Below are positions 9,170-19,999 of a stretch of DNA of 64,000 nucleotides, piece by piece (positions within the stretch are counted from its first letter, which is position 1; every line of letters starts with the position of its first letter). The stretch comes from Monocercomonoides exilis (Eukaryota; Preaxostyla; Oxymonadida; Polymastigidae). Made by a program: the position numbers and the translations under genes. Where the stretch lies: assembly GCA_001643675.2 (NCBI GenBank), contig LSRY02000026.1, forward strand, positions 574,501 through 638,500. Reading direction: 5' to 3'. The notes beneath the pieces were generated by a model. The model did not search any database. It worked only from the letters and a program-made list of their open reading frames with translations, and was not told the DNA's origin.

Positions 9170-12100
9170 ATCTTTGATTGAATTGAGAAAAGAACATCAA
9201 TTGAAAATGTTTCTGACATTTGTATTTTTACAAGTTGTGCTTTCCATATATTCTGAAAATGTGAAAGAAGTGTTTGTTAAAAGTGGAGGAAACGGAACAA
9301 ATGGAACATCAACTGACCCTGTTGGAACAATTAAAGGAGCATATGATAAGCTTAATGATACAAGTGCAGAACAATTGAACATTACAATTATAAAGCAAGA
9401 AGATGGTCAGCCTGCATTAATTGCAGGAGTGAATGAATTTGATAAAGATAAACCATTAATGATCCAAGGAAAACAAAATGAAAGTGCAAATGGGACTCCT
9501 GAGTTAGTGGAAATAAACTGCACATATCTTACTGAGGGAAATGGTGAAAGTGATACTAACAAGGATCTGTTCACTTGTAAGCAAAATGTGACATTCAAGT
9601 TTCTGAAGTTTATATATCCAATATCACTTGGAAATGCATCTAATGATGGAAGCACATTGGCTATTATTCGATTGGTTGCAAATTCAGGGGGATCAATTTC
9701 AGGGTCATCTGATCATTCATCCATGACAACAGATTCAGATAAACTATCACCTAATCTAACAATTAGCACTTGCCAATTTGTTCGTCCAACAGAAACAGAA
9801 ACAGCCAATATTCATCTGGTGAAAGTGGAAGCAGGTGAATTCAACATGGAGGCAGTATCTTTCAGTGATGATAACAACACTGCTAAGTTTTCAACCACTC
9901 CGTTTTTGTTTGACAAAGCAACAAAAGTGACATTGATTGCATCGACATTGAATAACATAGAGTCGAGTGAAAGTGCAGTGGTGAAGATTGTGGGAAACAA
10001 TAGTGAGAAGATTGAAGTGAATGTCCATGGGTGTACATTTGCCAATTGCATATCAACAGAAAATGGAACTAATGCCACAAGTGGAGCATTGTATGTTGAA
10101 AGTGATCATTCAGAAAGTAAATTTAATATTTCAGAAAGTTCACGATACTCAGGTGCAACAACAACATTTTCTTCGTGTGAATGTGCCAATGGGAAATCAG
10201 GTGGGATATATCTGAAGATGTCAGCAATTTCAAGTGCAGATAATCTGATATGGTCTGAGGAAGATAAATTGACAGTTAGTGGGTGCAAAGCTGGTTCGGA
10301 TAAACAGACATTTTTGTATCTTGATGTGAACAGTGAAAAGTTACAGACGATTGCTACAGAAATGAAAAAGAAATTTGCCAAAAATTATATGAAAGGAACA
10401 AATGACTGGTTTGTTGCAGCTAAGGGAGCTAATGTAAGTGAAGATATTGATTTCACTGCAATATATTTTGATCCACATGAGGCATATGTTAAAAATGAAG
10501 GAGAAGAAGATAGCACAGCAGATGGAACAAAAACAAAACCATTTAAAACAATAAAAGGAGCTTATGAATTATTGGATAAATCAAAAGGTCCAGGAGAATT
10601 TTCTATTAAAATATTAAAAGAAAATGAAAAATCAAACCAAGAAGTACTTAAAGCAGAAGCTGTGACATTCTCAAAAGAGACAGGAATTACGATCGAAGGA
10701 GTGGTAGAAGCAGGGGACACTGGAAATGAAGCTGAGACTAAAGTTGAGATAGATTGTAGCACTGCAGATAAAGCTGATTTATTCACATGTCAAAAGACAG
10801 TGACATTCAAGAATTTGATATTCGACTTCAAATCAACATCTGAACTAGTCGCAAATGAACAGAAAGATAGTTCAAGCACATATGCCTTGATTCATGCTGA
10901 TTCAGAATCAGTTTCTCTAACAATTGACACTTGTGATTTTAAGAAAACAACATCGACCAATACACTTGGGATGCTAACAAACACAGGGGAAGAAGTGAAA
11001 TCTCATCTTGTGAAAGTGAGTGCAGGGACATTGACAATGAACAAGGTCGAATGCACTTCTGAGAACGAAGTGAAATTTTCAGAGACACCATTTTTGGTTG
11101 ATGGAACAACAACAGCAGTGACAGCTGTATCATTGACATCATTGAATCTGAAGAAGATAACATCAAATGGAAGTGCTGTTATAAAAATTGTTGGCAAAAC
11201 AGACACAGCTCTTTCAGTGAATTTGGACACATGCTCATTCACAGAATGCAAATCGGAAGATGCATCAACAGATACATGTGGAGCACTTTATGTGAAGAGC
11301 GAACATGCAGAAAGCACATTCTCCATTGGAAACACTGGGAAAACAACATTTGAAAAATGCACATGTGTAAAAGGGAAAGCAGGAGCAATATATCTGGAGA
11401 TGAAAAATGCAACAAAAGCAGATGAACTGACATGGCCAGAAACAGGAACCAATTTAGTATTCACAGGGTGCAAGGCAGGAGATTCAGATTCAACATCTAA
11501 TGCTGAAAAGAACACAGGATTGTATTTAGATGTGCCAGTCAGCCTTCACAGAGACATTGCAAAAGCGATGAAGAAAAGCTTTGCATCTGGATACAAGAAA
11601 AATGAAAATAAATGCTTTGTTGTTGCAAAAGGAACAGAGGATAGCTCTGAAGTTGATTTCACAGAAGTGTATTTTGATCCGAATACAAATGTGTATGTGA
11701 GTTCATCAGGAAGTGATGATGATACCAAAAATGGATTGAGCTATGACAACCCAAAGAAAAGTCTTGATAAAGCATACAAATTGTTTGGAGTGGGTGTTGG
11801 AGGAGAAAACTTCAAGATCAATATCATCAAAACAGAAAATGCATACCAAGCTGCAGCTGTTACACTTGAGAAATTTTCATTGATAACGATTGTGGGTGTA
11901 TCCAAAGCAAATGGAGAAGAAAAAGAAACAGAAGTGGAGATTGATTGTAATGTTAAATCAGAAAGTCATTTGTTCACATGCAAGAGTGAAGTTGAGTTCA
12001 GAGGAATATCCTTCTTGTTCCCATTGTCATTGGATGAGCCAGAGGAATCAAATACCGATCCACATTCATTGATTGTTGCAGAGGGTGCAGATGCAAAGTT

Positions 12101-13240
12101 GAGTATTGTGAACTGCAAATTTGTGAGACCAGAGCCAGATGCACTCAGTAATGTTGGAGAAACAGTTGGTATCCATCTTGTGAAAGTGAAAGAAGGAGAA
12201 CTTTCAATGAGTGGAGTTGAATGCAAGGGCGATAATGAAGTGAAATTCCTGGAATCATTGTTTGTGATTGATAGTGCTTCTTCAATCAAACTTGATACCG
12301 TTAATATAAGCAAAGTGAGTGTAACAGATGGAGCAGCAATCAACATCCAAGATGCAGCTGAAAAAGCATCGAGTGTTCAAATAGAAGGGTTGAGCATGAA
12401 TGGAGTGAAATCATCGAAGGGATTGTGTGCAGGTGTTATGATCAAGATGGTTGATGACGATTCGACAGTGGAAATGGGAAGAGAAAAGAAATGTTCATTC
12501 AAATCGTGTGAAGCAGCAAGTGGAAAGGCAGGAGCTATTCTCATTGAAGTGAAAGATGCAGTTGAGAATTTGAAACTTCCGGGTGAAGGCAAACTTGAGT
12601 TAGGTGACAACAAAGGGAAAGATTCATCGGTGGCATCACTGTGCATCATTGCTCCAGACTTTGATAAGTTCAGCCAACAGAAAGACGCCTTTGCATTTGC
12701 GAAGGACTACAACGATGGCAACAAAGGATGGATTGTGGGGGCAACAGATGAAGAGGCTGCTCCTGAAGATGTGTATGAGAAATACCTGAAGGAGAAGAAA
12801 GATGAGCCAGAACCAGAAAAGAAGAAGAAGATGAGTGCAGGGACTGTGGTTGCTATTGTTGTTCCTATTGTGGTTGTGGTGGTAGTGGTGGTTGTTGTGA
12901 TTATTGCAATTGTTGTAGTCAGGAAGAGAAGATCTCGGAATAACTGAAAAAAATGGAAGAATGCAGTCATTTGTTGTTGTTGAGACATATTGACAAAGAA
13001 AAGTAATATGCTTATTATTTTTTCTATTTTGATTTTATTCATTAGTAAAACCAGTTAAGCTGATGTTATGTATTTTTTATTTTTATGCTTGTTTGTTGTC
13101 ACTAAATGAGCCATATTAAGTATTTTTTTTGTTTTTTATTTAAATTTTTTAATTTTTATTATTAAGTTTCGTTACACATAATATTTCTATGGTGCAATTT
13201 CATGCACTATTTTCATCACCCAGGCTGTTATTAGGCCATG
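9166..13240 (+). repeat. Right arm of the 4-kb inverted duplication
   Basis: This is the reverse-complement partner of 3270-7332. The 5' match begins at the end of the helical-family remnant (gtagatctttg). The 3' match decays over about 290 bases past the stop codon, with the last recognisable block around 13215-13235 ('tcatcacccaggctgttatta' against the complement of the 3275-3300 region). Confidence 0.85.
9207..12947 (+). CDS. Secreted/type I membrane beta-helix surface protein, copy 2
   Basis: A 1246-residue ORF with a TGA stop, nearly identical to the minus-strand gene at 3550-7290 and of exactly the same length. The ATG at 9207 gives the signal peptide MFLTFVFLQVVLSIYS. It has the same three-repeat beta-helix body, the same valine-rich membrane span and the same RKRRSRNN tail, so it should be displayed on the cell surface with a short cytoplasmic anchor. 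Differences from copy 1 are clustered. For example, it has STADKADLFTC where copy 1 has SNISESDLFTC, SSADNLIWSEED where copy 1 has SNANQLIWSEEN, and a different block around EGELSMSG..KFLESLF. The first two of these, wholly or in part, also match the third copy at 52937. Function is inferred from architecture only. Confidence 0.88.
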   Translation: MFLTFVFLQVVLSIYSENVKEVFVKSGGNGTNGTSTDPVGTIKGAYDKLNDTSAEQLNITIIKQEDGQPALIAGVNEFDKDKPLMIQGKQNESANGTPELVEINCTYLTEGNGESDTNKDLFTCKQNVTFKFLKFIYPISLGNASNDGSTLAIIRLVANSGGSISGSSDHSSMTTDSDKLSPNLTISTCQFVRPTETETANIHLVKVEAGEFNMEAVSFSDDNNTAKFSTTPFLFDKATKVTLIASTLNNIESSESAVVKIVGNNSEKIEVNVHGCTFANCISTENGTNATSGALYVESDHSESKFNISESSRYSGATTTFSSCECANGKSGGIYLKMSAISSADNLIWSEEDKLTVSGCKAGSDKQTFLYLDVNSEKLQTIATEMKKKFAKNYMKGTNDWFVAAKGANVSEDIDFTAIYFDPHEAYVKNEGEEDSTADGTKTKPFKTIKGAYELLDKSKGPGEFSIKILKENEKSNQEVLKAEAVTFSKETGITIEGVVEAGDTGNEAETKVEIDCSTADKADLFTCQKTVTFKNLIFDFKSTSELVANEQKDSSSTYALIHADSESVSLTIDTCDFKKTTSTNTLGMLTNTGEEVKSHLVKVSAGTLTMNKVECTSENEVKFSETPFLVDGTTTAVTAVSLTSLNLKKITSNGSAVIKIVGKTDTALSVNLDTCSFTECKSEDASTDTCGALYVKSEHAESTFSIGNTGKTTFEKCTCVKGKAGAIYLEMKNATKADELTWPETGTNLVFTGCKAGDSDSTSNAEKNTGLYLDVPVSLHRDIAKAMKKSFASGYKKNENKCFVVAKGTEDSSEVDFTEVYFDPNTNVYVSSSGSDDDTKNGLSYDNPKKSLDKAYKLFGVGVGGENFKINIIKTENAYQAAAVTLEKFSLITIVGVSKANGEEKETEVEIDCNVKSESHLFTCKSEVEFRGISFLFPLSLDEPEESNTDPHSLIVAEGADAKLSIVNCKFVRPEPDALSNVGETVGIHLVKVKEGELSMSGVECKGDNEVKFLESLFVIDSASSIKLDTVNISKVSVTDGAAINIQDAAEKASSVQIEGLSMNGVKSSKGLCAGVMIKMVDDDSTVEMGREKKCSFKSCEAASGKAGAILIEVKDAVENLKLPGEGKLELGDNKGKDSSVASLCIIAPDFDKFSQQKDAFAFAKDYNDGNKGWIVGATDEEAAPEDVYEKYLKEKKDEPEPEKKKKMSAGTVVAIVVPIVVVVVVVVVVIIAIVVVRKRRSRNN

Positions 13241-13818
13241 ATAAATATATTAGTTTCAGTTGCCTTTCAATTTTTTTCAAAATAATATTATCATCATCAC
13301 TCATTTGTTATTCACTTTTGCTCCTTTGAAAAAAAATAGTATTTTGATAATCAATTTTTTTTTGTGATTGTTTTAATATAAAGAACGTCAACATTAATAG
13401 ATTTATTTCTTTCAATAAAGAATAATTTTTGAAACACAAATTTTGAAAAAGAATAAGTATTGATATGTAACAACTTATTCAGAAAAAAAATTGTTAGCTT
13501 CAAGTTTTTATTTGTACTTTCTTCATAAAAAGATCCAAAATATTTATTCTTTCAGCATTTTAATAAACATAACTTGTTTGATTTTTTTTGATGGGGTCAT
13601 ATTTTAATAAGTACACTTTTTTTTATTAGTTCCCAAATATTTCGAAATAAAAAATTCCAAAAAAAAATTCAAAAAAATATAAAACTTTTATCTTATCTGC
13701 GAATGTTTTTTCTTTCACCTTATCATTTCTTCGTTTCATCAGATGATTCTGTATCAATATCGTTCTTATCTTGAAAAATTTTGAATTTGCTTTTCAGCTT
13801 TTTTGTGAAATTCATTGT
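13241..13818. other. AT-rich intergenic sequence
   Basis: Homopolymer-rich sequence between the right palindrome arm and the decayed transposase. I see no gene, structured RNA or repeat with a partner in the window. Confidence 0.6.
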
Positions 13819-15605
13819 TTAATCATTTTCTTCATCAGAAATGTTTTCTTTTTCATATTCCATTTCGCTTTTCTTTCTCAAATAATCATCCCACTGATTC
13901 AGCACATTTTCTTTTGTTATTTCTTCACCGTAGAAGTCAAATCGATTTTTATGAGAAGGAAGAGGATGAGTCGATGAAAGAGGAAGCTTCATCAGAACTG
14001 GCCCAGACAAGTCTTTCAACATTCCTCCACATTTGAAAGCTCTTTTGATGACTGAAGGTGATCGCGATTAATGAATTGAATTCTGGAGAGCTTCCACCAG
14101 AGCTGTTCTCTATGTCGTTGAAGACGATGACGAATGTGCTTCGAACTGAGAACTCATCAAAGACTTTAGAACAACAAATACACCTCGGTCCAGTGGACGG
14201 CAGGTGTGTGTGGTGTGAGGGACAAATGTCAATACATTCATTTTTTCTTTTTCGAACTATTTCCAGATTGATAAATTCGCTCGAGAAACGTGTGAGTCCA
14301 TGAGAAGCAATGCCTTCTTTCTTTGATCGAAGGGAGCTGAATTGTTGGAGCATATTTTCTGAATGTCGAAGATTCCATCCATCCTCATTTGTTCGGTCAA
14401 ATCTCAACATTTGAAGACTGAAGAGGCTTCAATTCATCAGGAAGTTTGAGACTCGGATATAGAATCACTGAAGGAAGTGATTGTCCATCAGCTGGAACCA
14501 CCACAATCAGTGGAGAATTCGCCATTCGCGCAGCAGATTTAGCGTAACCGGGTTTTGTATTTGCCGGATGAACGACATTCCGATTGGAGCTGCCGGGGAC
14601 CCTGAGTGATGACTAGTCCACGTTGAAAATCAGTGCATTGTTGAAATTATTGGTTTGATGAAATCCATTGAACATATCATTCCAGAGCTTTAGTACTTGT
14701 TGGCATGATACGGAAATCATGCTTGCTTCAACAATTTTCGGTTTTGATGTCTTCAGCTCCGGATGTTGTTTGATGAAATCGTAGGCAACTGATGCAGAAA
14801 CTTTAACATCTGGCGTGTTTTCTGGTCTAAATCATTAACAATATTTTCAATCAAATTTATATTTTCTGTCAAAACCGGATATAATTACGTCGAATACGAT
14901 CACATTCGTTTATAATCACATTTTTCCATTCACCAACATTTTTGACCTCAATTTCATTCATTTTCCATTGCATATAATTACAGGGCCATATATAATCACA
15001 TTTTATTTCATTATGTGTGATTTTTTCTATGAAAAATTGAAATTTTTGATCAAAAAATCGATTTTTCGCTTTTGCAAAATCAGGTTAAAAAAAGCCTAAA
15101 TAATGTGTATTAATGATAAAAATTGTTTTTTCAATTGAAAAATGCGTTTTAATGAAGAACTGACAAAAATAATAAAAATGACCCAATATTTTTTTCCTTT
15201 TTTTTATTTTTATTTTTTTCTGTGTATTTTCATATCGAATATAGTCACAAAAAGTTGTGCAAAACCAGATATGATTATATGCGATTTTGAGTGTATTTAA
15301 ACATTTCAAAGAATATTAATGCAAACCAGTTCACGCATTTTCTTGATGGTGAGGCTAGCTCCAGAAAGCGATTCTTTTTCAATTTCGTCCAGCACTGTTT
15401 GCTCTTTTTCACCAATGACCACAGCAGGTCTTCCAATTTTGAAGACTAATCTGCTTTGCAAATCTGCATTCACCACACGCCTGATCCGAATTTTGCTGTT
15501 TTTTTTGCTGTTGTATGCACCTTCCATCTGTGCAGCTCCATCGTTAACTATGAGCGCTATTCGCTCCAGTGGATTCCGAAATTGTCGATATTTGAATGAT
15601 GGCAT
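13819..15605 (-). pseudogene. Decayed pogo/Tigger-like (Tc1/mariner superfamily) transposase
   Basis: Minus-strand frames give, in transposase order, an N-terminal helix-turn-helix segment (RLVFKIGRPAVVIGEKE, about 15400-15460) and a central part with FNVD then a TAG where Glu is expected, followed by SSLRVPG (about 14600-14630). Next come LLMDSHVS (about 14290-14310) and PHTTHT..PLDRGVF (about 14175-14215). NVDE, MDSH and PLDRGVF are the three acidic catalytic motifs of pogo-type DDE transposases, which cut and paste DNA elements at TA sites. A C-terminal part ends at 13819. Several stops (TAG 14618 region, TGA, TAG) and frame changes make it dead. 14830-15300 is extremely AT-rich and matches no transposase segment, so it may be an insert. 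Terminal inverted repeats were not found. Confidence 0.75.
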
Positions 15606-16011
15606 CGCCTCACGCAGCTTTGGAAAAACCGCAGAAATTTAAATTGAAAGTCCCTTATTCATTTTTCATTTTTTGTGTTACGATCATAAAGCCAATTTAT
15701 TTATTTTATAATAATATATTTCTATTTTCATTGAAATTTTATTCTCTGTGCGTTAAATGCATATTTTTTTAAAATTTAATTCATCAGAACCAACCTGTAA
15801 CTGATAGAATTTCAACGGGAGGCTTTTAACCTCACAATTTCTTCCTCCATAAGAAACAGGTTATGCATTTAAATGAATTTATTCAGTTGCTGATATTTTT
15901 CTTTAATAACAAAAAACTATTTATTAATCGAAATGCGGGTGGCTAAATAATTGATTTTCAAAAAAAAAAAAAAAAAAAAATTGATCGAATAATTATATGA
16001 CTTCATTTAAC
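15606..16011. other. AT-rich intergenic sequence
   Basis: No gene seen. It contains a 20-base poly-A run near 15960-15980. Confidence 0.6.
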
Positions 16012-16715
16012 TTTCCTTTATTATATTTTTGGTTATTTTCCTTTGACACTTCGTTTTTTAATTTTTGCAATTTAAAAAATTTCGATTAATTAAAGATTTC
16101 ATTATAAAGAAGAAAATTTTCGTTGTTGTTAAAGCAAAAATATGAAAAGTTTCGACAAATAATGGTAATCAAATGAAGAAATTCTTTTATTTTATATGAT
16201 CGTGAATATTATTCAAAAAAACTTGTTTTTGTGTCTATTTATTTCTTTTGCTTCAAATACCATTGTTTTATTTCAAAATATATTGATACACATTACAATC
16301 AGTTTTTCAACTATGTTTCAACCTATTAAAAAATAAAGCAACTCAATAATCACTACAAAATCTTCAATTTATCGAAATTTAGTGAAATGGAAAATATAAT
16401 AAAACGAAGTGTTAAACAATGAAAAATAACCAAAATTATAAAGAAGTTATGTTCAATAACAATAACAATACTTAAAAATCTCAAAACAAAAAGCTCGTGA
16501 AAATACGAGCAAGTCTTTGATCTTAAAAATAAAACAAAAAACACCAGATCTTTTCACTAAAATTGAAAAAATAAAAAATATTTTCGGGAATAGCTTTTAA
16601 TAATATATTTAAAATTTTCAATTATTTATTTTTTTCGAAAAGTGCTCCTGTGAGCCAGAAAATTTAGGTCCCGATTAATTTTTTGGGTACCGATAAATTT
16701 ACTGACCCTTCTTTC
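16012..16715. repeat. Second, diverged fold-back element
   Basis: The segment around 16020-16060 ('ttggttattttcctttgacacttcgttt') is repeated in reverse complement around 16400-16440. The right part (16480-16710) resembles the right arm and tail of the fold-back at 2378-3290: shared blocks include 'gagcaagtctttgatctt' and 'agccagaaaatttaggt..ccgattaattttttgggt'. Non-coding. It lies just downstream of the helical-family gene at 16789. Confidence 0.65.
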
Positions 16716-16788
16716 TTTCTCTTTTGCGAAATGTTGAAAACAGAAAAATATCACTTTTTTGTTTCAGAATAAATAACATCAATTTTCC

Positions 16789-18210
16789 TCAAGCATTCAC
16801 AAAATAATCTGAAATGCTCATCGACAAATCACAACCGAAATTTTCTTCAATAAAATAAAATATTTCATGAAAGCTGGTGATGGTATCTTCATATCCTTCT
16901 TCTTCCAGCTTTTCGAATATCTCCATTTTTGTTTTCTTTCTTTTAACTTTCATCGCTTCATTATTGACTTCTTCTTTCAACCGCTTTGAAATGTGCTTAA
17001 AAAATTGCAAGCATTCAACTGTTATTTCGTCATCCACTGTTCGTCGCTGCATCTCCTCCAAAACAGCATCAACTGCTCTGCCTTTCAACAAGTCTTCAAT
17101 TTCCACATTTCTATTTTCTGCTGCACTTCTCAAGGAACAAATGCACCATCTCCGAATTTCTCCATGATTATCCTTTGCTATTCGAAATAACTGAACAATA
17201 CCTCCGATAAGCCCTGAACATTCTTCATTCCACAAATGACAACCGGTAAAGAAAAATTCCAATGTTTTGAGCCATCTCATTATTATGTTTTCTTCTGTTC
17301 TTCCTTTTCTTCTTTCTTTTTCCTCTTCTGTTCTCTTCCAATCCACATATTTTGTAAGTTCTTCCAGTTCTCTTCTTGCTTCTCTAGCAAAGTATAATTC
17401 GTTCACAATAACTTTTTCCAAGCTTTTATCGTTGTAAAATCTTTTTATCAAAAACTGACAAGCAGACTGATACGCAAGTTGAGTGAAGTTGCAATGCTCC
17501 TGATGGTATTGAATGATTTCTTTAATTTTTTCCAAGAAAAGTTTTCGCCCAACATTCTGAAGGAAAAAAATTGAAAAAAACTATTATAGTGAAAGGAAAT
17601 TGAAATGTTCAAACATTTACTGTGCTACTGTTGCTCAAAGCCAACAATGCCACTTCCACTTTCTTTTGCGCTTCTTCCTTTTTCTCCTTGCTCGATGCAA
17701 CATTCAAAAGGCATGGCGCACAGATTGGATACATGTCCGAAGAAAACTGATTGTTAAGCATAAAATAGCATTCGCAAATGTCAACAAAAATTATTTCGTT
17801 TTTATCTTCATCTTTCTTCTCATTTTCATCATAAATAATCTCCTTAAATTTCTCCTCCAATGAAGATTCGTTAAACCCGTTAATCCTAATTCCTTTCAGC
17901 ACCTTGTAATATCCAATGTACTTCAGCAACAAAATGGCATTTTCCAACGATATTTTCTTATCTTCTATCATTTCGTGTATTTTGTTGAACAGTTCGGTTG
18001 TGAAAACATATTCAAATTCTTCTTCATCCATTTCATTAATCATTTCATTCATTTCTTCGATTTTCTGTCTTTGCTCATCCTCATCACAATGTTCAAGTTT
18101 ATCAAATAATTCTTTAATTATGTTGAAAAAAAGATATGCAATCACCAGGAATTCAAGTGCAACAATGTTTGCAAACCATTAAATCTTTTAGTGACACTCG
18201 TTTCCTGCAT
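16789..18210 (-). CDS. Helical-family protein of unknown function (430 aa), intact member
   Basis: Three exons on the minus strand: 18210-18177, 18111-17621 and 17556-16789, with introns of 65 and 64 bases bounded by GT and AG, giving 430 residues and a TGA stop. The start is the ATG giving MQETSVTKRFN, and splicing restores the conserved ELFDKLEHC sequence. Landmarks: ENAILLLKYIGY (about 66-77), C..Y.L.N followed by CLLNVA, KEIIQYHQEH at the start of the last exon, a KR/E-rich region, and the conserved ending EEEGYEDTITSFH...ISDYFVNA. Composition is almost entirely charged helix, so an armadillo/HEAT-like solenoid is possible, but no recognised domain can be named. No signal peptide or membrane span, so probably cytosolic. 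Relatives lie at 20000-21315, 43103-44486, 59620-60963 and 8937-9169. I recall similar proteins in large numbers from Monocercomonoides. Confidence 0.8.
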
Positions 18211-18515
18211 TTTCAAAAATGCATTGCACCCAGAAAACAACGAATATTCGTCATTCGTATTGAATCCACATTTCATTGGATATAAGAATAAGATGAAAAA
18301 TAAAAACTCAAAATAGTTTTAAAAAATCTGCTTTCACACTGTTTTTTCTTGTCTTGACATTTTCGATTTGTAATTAAAAAGATGAAGAAATGATAATCAA
18401 TTGAAATCTATTGTAATGGATTCAATGATCATCAGATTTGAAAAAACTGGAATATTCCATTCACAGAATGAGAAATCCGTGAATGAACAATATCTGCAGA
18501 ATAAAAAAATAGTTT

Positions 18516-18790
18516 TGCATGGTCACAGCAGACAATGATGGAGATGCAATGTTATTGAAATTCTTCCTGATGATTATTGGAAATTGGATGGCCAAGGGGA
18601 ATACACCAATTTCATCAATAACACAAAAAGATGTACTGTATGTTATTTATATTGTTCTATATGTTGTGAAGATATTTCCGTCTGTATCCTCTCCAAAGTG
18701 CAGGAATGTGAGTTATTGTTGAAATGGCCAATCTCCGCTTTGTGGAGTAATGCGATGGGAATGGAGCAGATTATTATATAGACATTGGGA
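18516..18790 (+). repeat. Dispersed repeat with ORF fragment (partner at 58106-58390)
   Basis: About 275 bases match 58106-58390 in reverse complement. On this strand both copies encode FFLMI..WMAKGN, then ITQKD..YVIYIVL, then VKIFPSVSSPKCRNVSYC before a TGA. The shared peptide suggests a remnant of the same gene or mobile element. I cannot name it. No start codon or splice signals are convincing. Confidence 0.6.
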
Positions 18791-19999
18791 ATCAAATGAA
18801 GTTACGCAAGATACACGACTTTCTAAAATTTTATTTGGTGCAAAGGATGAAAAGAAGTTTGACTTATTGTTTATTGAATAAAGACAAAATATGATGGGGT
18901 TCAATGAAAAAGAAGGATAAATCAAAATTATATTGTATAAGAGAACATAAGGCAGGGGAAGCAGTCTGGGATATTTTGAATAAGGAAATGGATTGACAAT
19001 ATAAAACGAGGAATATTTATATCGGAAAAAGAAAGAAAGCAATGACAATACTAACCAACAAAGTAATTTCAAAAATTTTATTGAAAATGAATAACGTGTT
19101 TTCAGAGAGATGAAAATGAAGAATTTCTTGTCAACAACAAAATCTATTGATGGATGAAGTGTTGAATATTCAATGAATGAAAGATGAAGTCGATAAAATG
19201 TCCAATGAAAAGGGATGAGAAAAAGTATTTGATGCATTTCTGAAAGACAACCTGAAGATCTTTTAATTTGGAAGCAAAAGGAGAGATTGAAAAAAAAGGT
19301 AGAATTTTAAATCAGGAAAGGTGGCAAATGATGGATGATTGAAGAGATGATTTTCAAAGATTAAAACAATTCGATGAGCCTTCAAAGAGTGGCGGAAGAG
19401 CCAAAGGGAAGCGAGGTTAAGAAATAGCATTTCAATTGAAGAAAGAAGCAAATGTTTTATTGGGTGCAGATTATTTTGTTTCATATTTGAAAAAAATGAA
19501 AGCATAAGATGGATATATCAGTTTTAATTCTTGGGAAATACATAAATCCAAGTTTTTTTTGAACCTAATGCAACAATGAAATAGTTGCTGTTTGCGGAAC
19601 TTCGCAATACAACTGCATTTCCAACAAATCTTTGATGAATAATCTATTGTGAAATTGTTTTTTTTTTTTTTCATGTTGGCTTCTGGAAATATGTGAATGA
19701 TGAGTTTTGTATGGAAAAATTTTTCATTATAGTTAATTTCTTTCAGTCAAACTTCGCAGAATTTATATTCCTAATTTTTTCTTATTTAACATTAAAATAA
19801 TTCTTCAAAACTTTTATTGAACACCCTTTTCTCAGATGCGAATCATTTGAAATAAAAAAACTAAAAAAAGATGTTTTCTTCAAAATATTTTTTTCCTTTC
19901 ATTTTTTGAAATAAAGATTGGAGATAAAACGAAGCCTCAATAAGCGGCCTTTCATGATTTCCTCTGAAAAATTACAAAAAATGAAAAAAGATGATTGAT
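18791..19999. other. Region of probably decayed coding sequence
   Basis: Plus-strand frames give broken, charged peptides (LSKILFGAKDEKKFD, RDENEEFLVNNK, EPSKSGGRAKGK) separated by many stops. This looks like an old charged or coiled-coil gene in decay. The 174-codon minus-strand ORF at 18713-19237 is hydrophobic and has the look of an antisense artefact. Nothing here can be called a gene. Confidence 0.4.

Noticed and set aside
18713-19237. 174-codon hydrophobic ORF on the minus strand
   Set aside because: It is antisense to degraded charged sequence and overlaps the repeat at 18516-18790. Phe/Leu/Ser/Tyr richness is expected from the complement of A/G-rich DNA.
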